This document shows positions 48,148-59,420 of a stretch of 64,000 nt of DNA, in pieces. Source of the stretch: Culex pipiens pallens (Eukaryota; Arthropoda; Insecta; Diptera; Culicidae); assembly GCF_016801865.2 (NCBI RefSeq), contig NC_068938.1:54758937-54822936 (forward strand). The letters are read 5' to 3'. Each line of letters starts with the position of its first letter. Positions within the stretch are counted from its first letter, which is position 1. Under the pieces are notes generated by a model that saw nothing but the letters and a program-made list of their open reading frames with translations, was not told where the DNA came from and did no database searches. Position numbers and translations under genes: made by a program.

Positions 48148-50530
48148 TAAGAATTTAAGAATTTAAGAATTTAAGAATTTAAGAATTTAAGAATTTAAGA
48201 ATTTAAGAATTTAAGAATTTAAGAATTTAAGAATTTAAGAATTTAAGAATTTAAGAATTTAAGAATTTAAGAATTTAAGAGTTTAAGAATTTAAGAATTT
48301 AAGAATTTAAGAATTTAAGAATTTAAGAATTTAAGAATTTAAGAATTTAAGAATTTAAGAATTTAAGAATTTAAGAATTTAAGAATTTAAGAATTTAAGA
48401 ATTTAAGAGTTTAAGAATTTAAGAATTTAAGAATTTAAGAATTTAAGAATTTAAGAATTTAAGAATTTAAGAATTTAAGAATTTAAGAATTTAAGAATTT
48501 AAGAATTTAAGAATTTAAGAATTTAAGAATTTAAGAATTTAAGAATTTAAGTATTTAAGAATTTAAGAATTTAAGAATTTAAGAATTTAAGAATTTAAGA
48601 ATTTAAGAATTTAAGAATTTAAGAATTTAAGAATTTAAGAATTTAAGAATTTAAGAATTTAAGAATTTAAGAGTTTAAGAATTTAAGAATTTAAGAATTT
48701 AAGAATTTAAGAATTTAAGAATTTAAGAATTTAAGAATTTAAGAATTTAAGAATTTAAGAATTTAAGAATTTAAGAATTTAAGAATTTAAGAATTTAAGA
48801 ATTTAAGAATTTAAGAATTTAAGAATTTAAGAATTTAAGAATTAAAGAATTTAAGAATTTAAGAATTTAAGAATTTAAGAATTTAAGAATTTAAGAATTT
48901 AAGAATTTAAGAATTTAAGAATTTAAGAATTTAAGAATTTAAGAATTTAAGAATTTAAGAATTTAAGAATTTAAGAATTTAAGAATTTAAGAATTTAAGA
49001 ATTTAAGAATTTAAGAATTTAAGAATTTAAGAATTTAAGAATTTAAGAATTTAAGAATTTAAGAATTTAAGAATTTAAGAATTTAAGAATTTAAGAATTT
49101 AAGAATTTAAGAATTTAAGAATTTAAGAATTTAAGAATTTAAGAATTTAAGAGTTTAAGAATTTAAGAATTTAAGAATTTAAGAATTTAAGAATTTAAGA
49201 GTTTAAGAATTTAAGAATTTAAGAATTTAAGAATTTAAGAATTTAAGAATTTAAGAATTTAAGAATTTAAGAATTTAAGAATTTAAGAATTTAAGAATTT
49301 AAGAATTTAAGAATTTAAGAATTTAAGAATTTAAGAATTTAAGAATTTAAGAATTTAAGAATTTAAGAATTTAAGAATTTAAGAATTTAAGAATTTAAGA
49401 ATTTAAGAATTTAAGAATTTAAGAATTTAAGAATTTAAGAATTTAAGAATTTAAGAATTTAAGAATTTAAGAATTTAAGAATTTAAGAATTTAAGAATTT
49501 AAGAATTTAAGAATTTAAGAATTTAAGAATTTAAGAATTTAAGAATTTAAGAATTTAAGAATTTAAGAATTTAAGAATTTAAGAATTTAAGAATTTAAGA
49601 ATTTAAGAATTTAAGAATTTAAGAATTTAAGAATTTAAGAATTTAAGAATTTAAGAATTTAAGAATTTAAGAATTTAAGAATTTAAGAATTTAAGAATTT
49701 AAGAATTTAAGAATTTAAGAATTTAAGAATTTAAGAATTTAAGAATTTAAGAATTTAAGAATTTAAGAGTTTAAGAATTTAAGAATTTAAGAATTTAAGA
49801 ATTTAAGAATTTAAGAATTTAAGAATTTAAGAATTTAAGAATTTAAGAATTTAAGAATTTAAGAATTTAAGAATTTAAGAATTTAAGAATTTAAGAATTT
49901 AAGAATTTAAGAATTTAAGAATTTAAGAATTTAAGAATTTAAGAATTTAAGAATTTAAGAATTTAAGAATTTAAGAATTTAAGAATTTAAGAATTTAAGA
50001 ATTTAAGAATTTAAGAATTTAAGAATTTAAGAATTTAAGAATTTAAGAATTTAAGAATTTAAGAATTTAAGAATTTAAGAATTTAAGAATTTAAGAATTT
50101 AAGAATTTAAGAATTTAAGAATTTAAGAATTTAAGAATTTAAGAATTTAAGAATTTAAGAATTTAAGAATTTAAGAATTTAAGAATTTAAGAATTTAAGA
50201 ATTTAAGAATTTAAGAATTTAAGAATTTAAGAATTTAAGAATTTAAGAATTTAAGAATTTAAGAATTTAAGAGTTTAAGAATTTAAGAATTTAAGAATTT
50301 AAGAATTTAAGAATTTAAGAATTTAAGAATTTAAGAATTTAAGAATTTAAGAATTTAAGAATTTAAGAATTTAAGAATTTAAGAATTTAAGAATTTAAGA
50401 ATTTAAGAATTTAAGAATTTAAGAATTTAAGAATTTAAGAATTTAAGAATTTAAGAATTTAAGAATTTAAGAATTTAAGAATTTAAGAATTTAAGAATTT
50501 AAGAATTTAAGAATTTAAGAATTTAAGAAT
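48148..50530. repeat. Octamer array B, (AAGAATTT)n, about 298 units
   Basis: About 2.38 kb of the same octamer with scattered aagagttt and single aagtattt and aagaatta variants. It has the same right-edge transition as array A. Confidence 0.97.
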
Positions 50531-51093
50531 TTAAAAATTTTAAAATTAAGGAATTTAAGAATCTGAGAATTTAAATTTTATTTGAGATTATTTTGATTTC
50601 CGGTTTTTTTTGCAAAATTGTTATTAATTTAATAATTTCTAGTTTTAAATTTTGATTTTTTTTTAATTTTGATTTTTTTAATTATGAATTTTTCCTTAAA
50701 TTTTGAATTTTGGATTTTTCATTTTTTTGGAGTTTTGAATTCAGATTTTCAAAATTTTGAATTTAGAAATTTCGGATTTTTTAAATTACGATTTTAGAAA
50801 TTCGAAAAATTTTTAATCTGAATTTTAAAATTTTTTATTAAAAAAAACTATTGAAATATAAAAAAAATCGAATTTGAAATTTGAATTCTCAAAACTCATA
50901 AGAAATAACATATTCAGAGCCGGATATATTTAGAAATGAGATAAGTGTAGTAATAATTTTATTTAAGAAATTTTCAACCATACATTTCAAAAATAATTTC
51001 TACATAATCTTCATCTTAATTTTTCGACGGTTCGTATTAAGAAAATACAAACTAACATTTTCAGAAAAAAAAATAATCTATTCATGAGAAATT
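50531..51093. repeat. Spacer segment S2, copy of S1
   Basis: Offset of 2,945 bp from S1. After attcatgagaaatt it continues into unique element sequence (gaaattgcactc), so this is probably the original right flank, and array+S was duplicated. Confidence 0.95.
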
Positions 51094-51816
51094 GAAATTG
51101 CACTCAATGGAAAAAAAATTCTCGTTATTCTTGATAATAATCTTGATAATTACTTGAAAGTGATTCTATCTTTTTATCTATTTATTTATCAAAATTGCCA
51201 TCCGCGCGAAATCCGCGCCTGAACAAAATTAGTCAGCAAATCCGCGCCAAATCCGCGCGAAACGCGCCATCCGCGCCATCCGCGCCATCCGCGCCGTCCG
51301 TAACAACCCTGCTCTTGGTCACTATTTCTAAAAATCGAAAAACTGCAAATATTTCGCTAAAATTAAAATTTCGGCGGCTAAATATTAAAATCAGAGCCTT
51401 TTATCAAAAAATCTGTAAAGTACCCTTCGATTGGAAATTCAATTTTACATTAAAAAATTACGTCAGATTTGTTTTTGCATGAAATTTCGATTTTTTCCAA
51501 AAATCACTATTTTTTCAAAAACTTATAACTCGGCGGCAGATTTTTTTACCATTTTTCTCTATGGCTCAAAAGTTGCGAGTTTTTGTCCCCTAAAACATAT
51601 GAAAAAATCTCGAAAATCAAAAAATACGTATTTTGGGAAATTGAGTTTTTGTGAAAAAAATTTTATCATATAATCGGCAAATTTTCTTTTCATTGTACCT
51701 ATTTTTTTCTCAATAGTCCTCAACAATACCTACATTTTTGCCGAAGACACCAAACTGATCAGAAAATTGAGTCAAAAGGTACAGATATTCGAATATTTAC
51801 GTACCATTTTTGTATG

Positions 51817-52230
51817 GCAAAAAAAATCAAATTATTCGCTCTACAGCATTGCCTTGGCGTTCTCGATTGCGAGATTCCTACTCGAAACTAAGTGTCCGAA
51901 GGCTTGATTGTTGAGGCAATTGCAAACCTCTTTTTACACCTTAGCTTCCATCCACCCCGGGATTTGAACTGACGACCTTTGGATTGTTAGTCCAACTGCC
52001 TACCAGCGACTCCACCGAGGCAGGACCCAGGGAGACGACTCCTACACCTGGACTGAGCTAACGACCTAACCTTTTTAGGTTAGAACGGGGCCAACATTTA
52101 CTTCCCCGTCCGACGGAAGGCGTGATCAGACAAATCACGTCTCGAAAAATGCCACCGGAACCTTCTGGGATCAAACCCAGGCCGACTGGGTGAGAGGCTA
52201 TTACGCTTACCTCTACACCACGGGTCCCGG
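51817..52230 (-). mobile_element. Dimeric tRNA-derived SINE, copy in the foldback arm
   Basis: Flanked by catttttgtatg at 51805-51816 and 52231-52242. On the minus strand the first tRNA-like unit starts GGGACCCGTGGTGTAGAGG and has B box GGTTTGATCCC. The second tRNA-like unit (GGTGGAGTCGCTGGTAGGC...) has B box GTTCAAATCCC. The 3' end is AT-rich (aatttgatttttttt). Same family as 53865-54269. Confidence 0.88.
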
Positions 52231-52457
52231 CATTTTTGTATGTTGTTGATTATTTTATTAACGTGACTTTAACCTAGAGAGGTCATTCGTCACTTATTTT
52301 TGTATGAACAGCTGCCAAAATTGTATGGAGACTTGTATGGGTGAACCAATGACACAAAATAGCTTCTTTGGTCAAAGGGAAGGCCCCCACAAAGTTTGAG
52401 CCAAATCAAAAAATGCAAATAAAATCCATTTCCGGGTTTGATAGAGAATTGCTCATA

Positions 52458-53694
52458 TTCCTATTGGTATTCAAACCACACCGAGTGGAAACAAATTCCA
52501 TCAAATCACCTTTCAACAACACAATCAATGAATTTCTGTGTATCACCAAGTTTCCCTAGAAACGTCTTTCGGTCTGTTCAAACGATTCTGCGCCATTCCG
52601 CGCTGTTGCCGGAACATTATCGCTTTGCTTAGGGATAGCCCGAATCCAACTCGCAAGCACGTGTATTCTGGAGCAACTTGCCGTTTTCACACTCCAATTC
52701 CTGCAATTGGCTTTCATCGAACCGCGAGACTTCCTTCAAAGTCATTCCCGACGGGAAACAAGGATATTTGACTCGGGGCAGGGGCTCCGCGGACCCAGGA
52801 AGCAGACGATGATAATAGACCAATCAATAAATAAAAAGTGGTTATTGGTACCTTTTCGTCAGAGGTTGAAACAGCTTTAAATATAGATTCATTTTGGTTT
52901 AGGGAATGAGTAAAAGCCAATCGGCGGTCATTCATTTGAACAAAGCGAAGTCACGCAATTTTTTTTCACCGTTTGTATCGGAAGTGGTGGAAAAGTAATT
53001 CTGTTGGCACAGATCTTCACAGTTCAAAAAATAAGTTGTTATAATAGAGTAAATTTATAATAATTCTTTAGTAAAACTTTTACTCTAAATTTGTGTCAGC
53101 GTAGATCTTTTTTAAATATTTGTTTTCTTTGTGTAGGATGACTTTCACCATATTTCAATTAAAGTACCTCCTCGTACAGTAGTCAAAAGCCGGCCGGCTG
53201 ATTCAGCCGCAAAAGGCACGCCGGTTCCAAACAACTATAAGGGTTTGCAAAGTTGAACCCACCATGTCCGTCAACAGAAATGCAGAAATATGAGAATGTT
53301 GAGAGAGAGTGAGCGAAATGAAAAGAAACTATGCTGAAGGGTCACGACTAATTAAGTTCTTGCTTCCCCCTGGTGCAACTTTTTTTCTGCCCTGGCCAAA
53401 AGGGTCTGGGGCCAAAGTGAATGTGTGCATTAATGGGAAATATGTGCATATCGTTAGTTTTGCCCGTCTGCGGCGTTTGTTCTTGTGCAGTCAGTTTAAC
53501 TTTTGAACACGATTGGTAAGGGGTCAAAATTCGTACTTTTGTGTGGTTTGGTCAGCGTTGGAACGTTTACATTTGGTTGCAGTTTAGAGCTTTCTCAATT
53601 TTATGTTTGAATGTTAGAATTGATTTGAGTTTTAAAATTAATCAACGCTCAACATCAAACTGTCAAACGAATCACGCAGTCCTGTCACGCATCA
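52458..53694. other. Non-coding DNA, no gene recognised
   Basis: 52460-52830 and 53150-53480 have balanced composition; frames of 60-77 codons show no recognisable domain. Probably single-copy intron or intergenic DNA. Confidence 0.45.
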
Positions 53695-53702
53695 GTCGTC
53701 AG

Positions 53703-55295
53703 TAGTGCGTCCATCCCGGGAATTCCCGGGACAAAAATCCCGGGATTTTTCCTAAACCGGGAATTCCCGAATCCCGGGATTTTCTATAATTTGTCCCGGG
53801 AATTCCCGAAATTGAAAAAAAAATCATATTTTGGTCTGGAAATTCAGATTTGGTTGTGAAAATAAAATCAAATTATTCGCTCTACAGCATTGCCTTGGCG
53901 TTCTCGATTGCGAGATTCCTACTCGAAACTAGGTGTCCGAAGGCTTGATTGTTGAGGCAATTGCAAACCTCTTTTTACACCTTAGCTTCCATCCACCCCG
54001 GGATTCGAACTGACGACCTTTGGATTATTAGTCCAACTGCCTACCAGCGACTCCACCAGGACAGGACCCAGGGAGACGACTCCTACACCTGGATTGAGCT
54101 AACGACCTAACCCTCTAGGTTAGACCGGGGCCAACATTTACTTCCCCATCCGACGGAAGGCGTGGTCAGACAAATCTCGTCTCGAAAAATGCCACCGGGA
54201 CCGTCTGGGATCGAACCCAAGCCGACTGGGTGAGAGGCAACCACGCTTACCCCCACACCACGGTCCCACGGTTGTGAAAATAGTAGAACAATAAAATGAA
54301 TTAAAATTTGTATTCAGCAAATCTCAGCATTAAATTGGCATTTAAGGAAAAAATATTATAATTTGAATTACCAGGTCCGCAAAATGCCTAGTGCTTTACA
54401 TTTTTTCTCTATTATTTTATTTTTTTGAAAAACTGGATATATTTACGTATATTTTCGATTTTAAATAAAAAAAAATAAATCTCATATCAAATTATTTATA
54501 ATCAAACACCGGCATCTAGGGCAAATACGTACAAATGTAACGAATAAATACAGCTATTAAAGCAAAAAATATTTGCATGACGTTTTGGACTACTTCGGTT
54601 GAAACAGTAACAGAACAAAACAAATTGTACTTCCAAATGTATTGCTCTAAAATCTCCTGTACCTATTTAGACTGTAAATTTCCTGATTTTCCCTCGGTTG
54701 GCGGTAGTAACTTGAAGATAATTTGTAAAATATGTTTTATATAAAACAATGAATTCAAAACTTATCTAAAATTTTACATTGACTGGTATCATTTTATTTA
54801 TTGTCGTTGTTTGTTTTCTAGCTGTTTTAGTCATGTCATATAAAATATATATAAAAGAAAAAAAAATATGAAAGAATTCCAAAGTTTTTTTTGAATAGGT
54901 CCTATAAACATATGGAAAACAAAAGCTTATTGGACCTTTTCAAAAAAAAAAAACTCAAGAATTATGTAATTTGATTCGCAAATAAAAAAAATGATTAATC
55001 ACACTGCAATTAAAAATAGTAGTTGATATAAAATTCTAAACACCACAAAGACAAAAAAAATTCTTTTAGGCTATTTTAAAACTGTCGTCTTTGTTTAGAT
55101 TGAAGTGAGGATTATAACCATTTGATATTATTAAGCTAATTCAATGATTTTAAGCTTGAAAACATAACAAATATAATGAAACATAGATTTTATTACTGAT
55201 TCAAAAATTTCCCGGGATCCCGGGAATTCCCGGGATTCCAAAAATATTTTTCCCGTTTCCCGGGAAATTCAAAACCCGGGAAAATTGGACGCCCT
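53703..55295. mobile_element. hAT-like non-autonomous element with CCCGGG-rich ends
   Basis: GTCGTCAG flanks both sides (53695-53702, 55296-55303). TIRs are TAGTGCGTCCA and, inverted at the right end, TAGGGCGTCCA. Both ends carry many cccgggaattcccggg palindromes. An 8-bp TSD and TAG-type TIR fit hAT. No transposase frame. A SINE inserted later at 53865-54269. Confidence 0.88.
53865..54269 (-). mobile_element. Dimeric tRNA-derived SINE, copy nested in the hAT-like element
   Basis: Flanked by perfect 13-bp repeats ggttgtgaaaata (53852-53864, 54270-54282). On the minus strand: first unit GGGACCGTGGTGTGGGGG with B box GGTTCGATCCC, linker with gaagtaaatgttggccc, second tRNA-like unit with B box GTTCGAATCCC, then an AT-rich 3' end. 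Closely similar to 51817-52230. Confidence 0.92.
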
Positions 55296-55303
55296 AGTCG
55301 TCA

Positions 55304-57714
55304 GTTTTGTTGAATTTTTGCTTTGTTTTCGACAAACATCACTCTTGACACCCCCTCTCCACAATCTAAGTCTGCTTTTTTCGGCAGCATACAACAAAAC
55401 ACAAAACTCCAAAGTCAATTTACAAACGTAAAATGGGTAGTTTAAATGACAACCAAAGAGTACAAAGCCTTTCAAAGTTCGTCGTCACATTCAGACAGCC
55501 AGGTTGGAAATTTGATCCTTTGACAGTCCTTAGTGCAGATATCAACACAGTAAAAAATGTGTTGAAAATATTTATTTGATCTTATATGAAAACATAATTT
55601 AATTTCATTAAATTAATTCATTTTCCAGATATTTTATAATATTAACCTTAAGAAGATTTACTCCATTATCCTCATTTAGGAATTGTTCAACCCATATGCA
55701 GTAGGTACGAAAGCGTTCAAATAAATCATAAAATAGACTTTTTTCAAACTGGATTAATTTTTCACAATAGTACCTGGGTTACTGCAAAGCCCCACTTATC
55801 ATTTACCGTGTAATGATAATGATAATTAGTTCGTAGTCGCTAGGAAGACATACCAGGACATAGACATATTTTGTAATTTGAGATCCTTTCTGCTTGAACA
55901 AGATATGGGCCACTGGCAGTGCGTAATTGGGTGCATTTCCCATCCAAAAAAGCAACTCCTTTGACAGCTGGTTGGCGGCGGACACTTTTGTTAGTTGAAA
56001 CCAAATTCATCCAGTTTTAGGCTCGATTTCAAGTTCATGACAAACGAGCGTTCCGGAACGCTGGCGCTGGGTTTTGGAAATGCATCAATTTTTGTCTCAA
56101 AATTTACATATCAAATTGAGCATTGCGAATTTAATTTCGACCACGATGGGCTCGTACCTTCCGTCCCAAAATGTTGATTATTAAATTCGACAGCAACACA
56201 AAAGGAACGATCGTTTATTCTTACCCTCAGGGGGGGAAATGTTGTCCTGTAATAAAACGCTTTCCCGTATTGTGTATATTAAACATTCTGATTAAAAATG
56301 ATAAAATCCCTTCCTTATCTGGCAGCGGCCAATCTCGCACCCCCTCCCAAGCATAAAACATTAAAAACACCGAATGTTTTCGGCGGCTGAAATCGCTTAT
56401 TCATTCACGTTCAGTAACGTGTGTTGTTTTCCATTACGGATCCCTAATCAGCAGCAGCAGCAGCAGTCCCGTTTTTATTCCCATAATGGCCGGCGACGAA
56501 CTCGATGTAAGAAGTGGAAGGCAAAAAGGACACACATCGAGACGTCGCGACTTCACTGGGCAATACACGAAGGTCCTTTTTACCTAACGGCGTCAGTGTG
56601 TGCTAATGAGTTATCTACAAGTGCGATCGGACCCTTGGACGAGGTCCAGTCTGCACGGAAACCGCACACGGGAAGTGTTTGTGTGTGGGTTTTTCTATAG
56701 GGTTTGATTGAAGTATGATGAAGTCCTTTTGAAAGCGAAAGACCGCTTCAATACGGACAACAATTTATAACTTGAGACTGAATGGAAATTAAAGAGTGTG
56801 ATTTATAGCAACATATTCTTTTGTGTGTGTGTATAATGAAATTAAAGGATAACCAAATTTTCGTATGATCAAATCAAAGAAAAAAAAAAATGTTTTGTTT
56901 GTATTATTTTTGATTATTGAGTTTATTTGCCTCCAAAACTACTCGAAAATTTCTGAAAATATAAAAAAAAAACTGAGAATTTTTTTACATCGCTTACAAG
57001 TGACAATAATGAGAAAACAGCGCAATTGATTAAAAAAGTGTTTTAAATGTTTTGATTATATATTTATTTTCTTAAATCCGCAAGTCAGTTAAATGATTTT
57101 CTCAACAGATTTATTTTTACGTCAGATAAAACATCCAAATATTTAATTTTTTTCATTTTTTTTTTCAGAGGTAAATTTTCAAGACTGTAGCTTTATTTTC
57201 TAAGTGTTCCTGTTCAATACTAAGAACTTTGCAAAAGATTACATTTTGTTAAAAAACTGCGTAAAAAAAATGTCTTTATGGACAGCTGCAAAAAAAAAAA
57301 GAAGATTTGTTTACCAGGACAAATGGAGCTTAACATTTCAATGAGGCACATAACTTTTGTAAACAAGAGAGATTTCCAAAAAGTGTCCACGTGGTTTATG
57401 AATGGTCCCTTTGCCAGATTTAGGTTTCTTGTATTTTTCCTTTAGTAAATTTTTAAATCTTTTTATGTCATTTAAATCAAACCATTTACTGTTAAGTTGC
57501 ATCAAATTGCGAATAGGAACAAACCAAAACAAATTGCGAGATATATATTTTTACTAAACACAAAGGGAGTTAAGTAACATGACTAAGGTTTATCTTAAAT
57601 TATAGTCAATAAATGCATTTTTTAAAACATTTTCAAAGTCATAAGTTACAAACAAACAAACTCTTAGTATCCTAGAAATTTAGAAATTTAGGAGTTTTGC
57701 ATTTTGATTTTTAA
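55304..57714. other. Non-coding DNA with minor repeats
   Basis: A (CAG)6 run lies at 56449-56466 inside a moderately GC-rich stretch (56380-56700) with a 108-codon frame that has no recognisable domain. 57377-57412 is a reversed scrap of the family with ccatccataaaccacgtggac ends. The remainder is AT-rich. Confidence 0.45.
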
Positions 57715-57880
57715 AAGGCAATCGACTATTCAAATTTGACTAAAATCGGTACACAGAACTCGAATTTGACGTTAATAACAAAAAAAAAACATTTTTGTTC
57801 GTGAATCGATAGTCCCATACAAACCTTCGGATAATCGAACTTCGAATAATCGAAATTTCAGATAATCGAGCCTGGACTGT
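57715..57880. repeat. pogo-like element right end
   Basis: Homologous to 15950-16108; contains three cggataatcga-type words and ends gcctggactgta, whose final TA abuts the next MITE. Confidence 0.65.
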
Positions 57881-57881
57881 A

Positions 57882-58062
57882 CACGGAAAAAAAAGTTCCC
57901 AAAATCGTGAACAAGCGTTCATGAAAATGGGAACCTCTAACAAAGTGTTTAAATCCCATGGTACAATGTTGAAAAACGTATCATGAAATTTGAACACTTT
58001 GTTCGTGGTTCCCATTTTCATTAAAGCTTATTCACGATTTTGGGAACTCTTTTTTCTCTGTG
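57882..58062. mobile_element. 181-bp hairpin MITE with TA duplication
   Basis: ~70-bp inverted arms: the left starts CACGGAAAAAAAAGTTCCC, the inverted right end CACAGAGAAAAAAGAGTTCC. Both continue aaaatcgtgaa and aatgggaacc. TA flanks at 57880-57881 and 58063-58064, pointing to Tc1/mariner-type mobilisation. Confidence 0.85.
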
Positions 58063-58064
58063 TA

Positions 58065-58972
58065 TTATATTTTTACTCCCTGTCTAACGAAATTTATACA
58101 ATATAAATTATGTTTTGTGTGCTTTTCCAATAAAACCGACACTAGAACTCCTCCTAGAAGAATTCTAAGAGAAAGCATCCAAGAATGTTTACCATCAGCA
58201 TTGAGTGACCAATGTTTACCTATGCAGCCCACACACTCAAAGACAGCATCTCCGCGAGAGCCACAACAAATTATTCTCGATTACGTCACACACACGTATC
58301 TATCCGTCAGACTCCAATCATATCACGCAGTGTGCATAAGAAGTGATCGCGAGAGCGAACGATCAAGCGATCCACCCTTCTCGCACACAATCAAACGTAC
58401 AACACACCGGTTGTTGTGGTGTGGTTGGTTAAAGGTGTTCGTACGATCGCTGGATCGCTGCGCAGGTGGTTGTGCAAAAAGTCAGAAAAGTCAAACCTAA
58501 GTCAAATCTGAGTATTGGTAAAGCGGTGGATCGTGAGTAATGATTAACTTCAGCCCGTTTTACCTGTCAGGTAACATTGGCTAATGGTTGGAGGAATTCC
58601 TAACAGAACATTCTAAAATTGAAGGTTGGGTTAATGCGGGACTTGATTTGGCGTTTGTAAGGGCTAAAATATGGATTTGGGGTCTAGTTTAGGCCATCGT
58701 GATCGCAAGCGATCCACGCCCCTTTTGATGACATTCTTTCGTGAAGTCACACTAACACTTTTCCAGGTGTGTCAATCTACAGGTGTCAGTCAAGTTTGGA
58801 AGAACAGAGATTTTCGTAGGTTTCTTCAAGATGGATCTTTAATCATTCAAGCTTTAGTTGAAGATTTCGCAATATTGTAAGGTTTCAGACCTGGTCAACG
58901 CCCAAATCTCGATACAAGTCGAAGATCTCCCGCAAGTCTTGGGAGTTGTTTTCTTATGATTAACACACCCAC
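58065..58972. other. Non-coding DNA, possible gene-proximal region
   Basis: 58150-58500 is balanced in composition with repeated gatcgc words; a 146-codon frame on the plus strand has no recognisable domain. If the minus-strand exon at 58973-59418 is real, this is the start of its intron. Confidence 0.35.
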
Positions 58973-59418
58973 CTGTCTGTATTGGTGCGGGTCTCCGGTC
59001 CGGGGTCGTGGGGCCCAACCAGTCCACGCTTCACTGCGGGAACCTCCCTTTTTTTCTCACTTTCGGGTCACCTCCCCAATTAATCCAACTTGTGCACTGC
59101 TCCCGTGGTCACTTCACTAGCCTATTGGCGGATCACCACACTTTGACCTCTCCGGTCATCGCTGAATCACTCGGCAGTTGTAAACAATTAGCCACTTAAT
59201 TTGAGAACGCGTTGCAAGCGTTGCTCTCCACGACGAACGACGACGACGGCACCTCGATTCGAACTGAATCAACTCGCCTCAACTGCTCCAGCTCACCAAT
59301 ACGAAAACTTCAAAAAAGGGAAATATTTAAACCACCTCAACACACACAAACGATCAAACCCAAAACACTGACCGTGCCGCCGCGACTTCGCGTTGTAATG
59401 TAATTCCAGTCAGGCACT
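58973..59418 (-). other. Candidate 5'UTR exon on the minus strand
   Basis: On the minus strand an arthropod initiator-like TCAGTG sits at 59420-59415 and a donor ACAGACAG|GTGGGT ends the stretch at 58973/58972. The interval is GC-richer than the surrounding introns, rich in cgtcg and gtgtgt words and lacks a long coding frame, as expected for a leader exon. Its donor could splice to the acceptor at 773, giving the Mcr-like gene a ~58-kb first intron. This is inference from composition and motifs; no downstream promoter element was found at the expected spacing. Confidence 0.3.
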
Positions 59419-59420
59419 GA

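Larger units (their letters stand above)
46213..51311. mobile_element. CAGGGTTGTTACGG TIR element carrying an expanded octamer satellite
   Basis: The ends CAGGGTTGTTACGG (46213) and its exact complement (ending 51311) are flanked by CTCTTG on both sides (46207-46212, 51312-51317). Both ends carry subterminal repeats of atccgcgcc. Inside are two octamer arrays separated by a duplicated ~562-bp segment. A 6-bp TSD is unusual for hAT (8 bp), so the superfamily is open. No transposase. Confidence 0.8.
45061..52457. mobile_element. Foldback-type element with long inverted arms, interrupted by later insertions
   Basis: The left end TATGAGCAACTCTCTACGAA matches the inverted right end (…gatagagaattgctcata, ending 52457). 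The arms pair over about 45061-45625 and 51415-52457 after removing the SINE at 51817-52230. Shared words include caaactttgtgggggcctt, ccatacaagtctccatac and tattgttgaggactattgag. No TSD was resolved. No coding capacity. The nested order implies this element is older than the TIR element and the SINE inside it. Confidence 0.75.

Noticed and set aside
46724..50530. CRISPR-like or telomeric repeat
   Set aside because: The unit is 8 bp with no spacers, and insect telomeres use TTAGG; it is an expanded microsatellite-like array inside a transposon.
53703..53850. CCCGGG-rich palindromes as a CpG island or promoter
   Set aside because: They are subterminal repeats of a hAT-like element bounded by perfect 8-bp duplications.
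56449..56466. (CAG)6 as a coding polyglutamine tract
   Set aside because: The surrounding frame has no recognisable domain or exon signals; it is too short to be informative.
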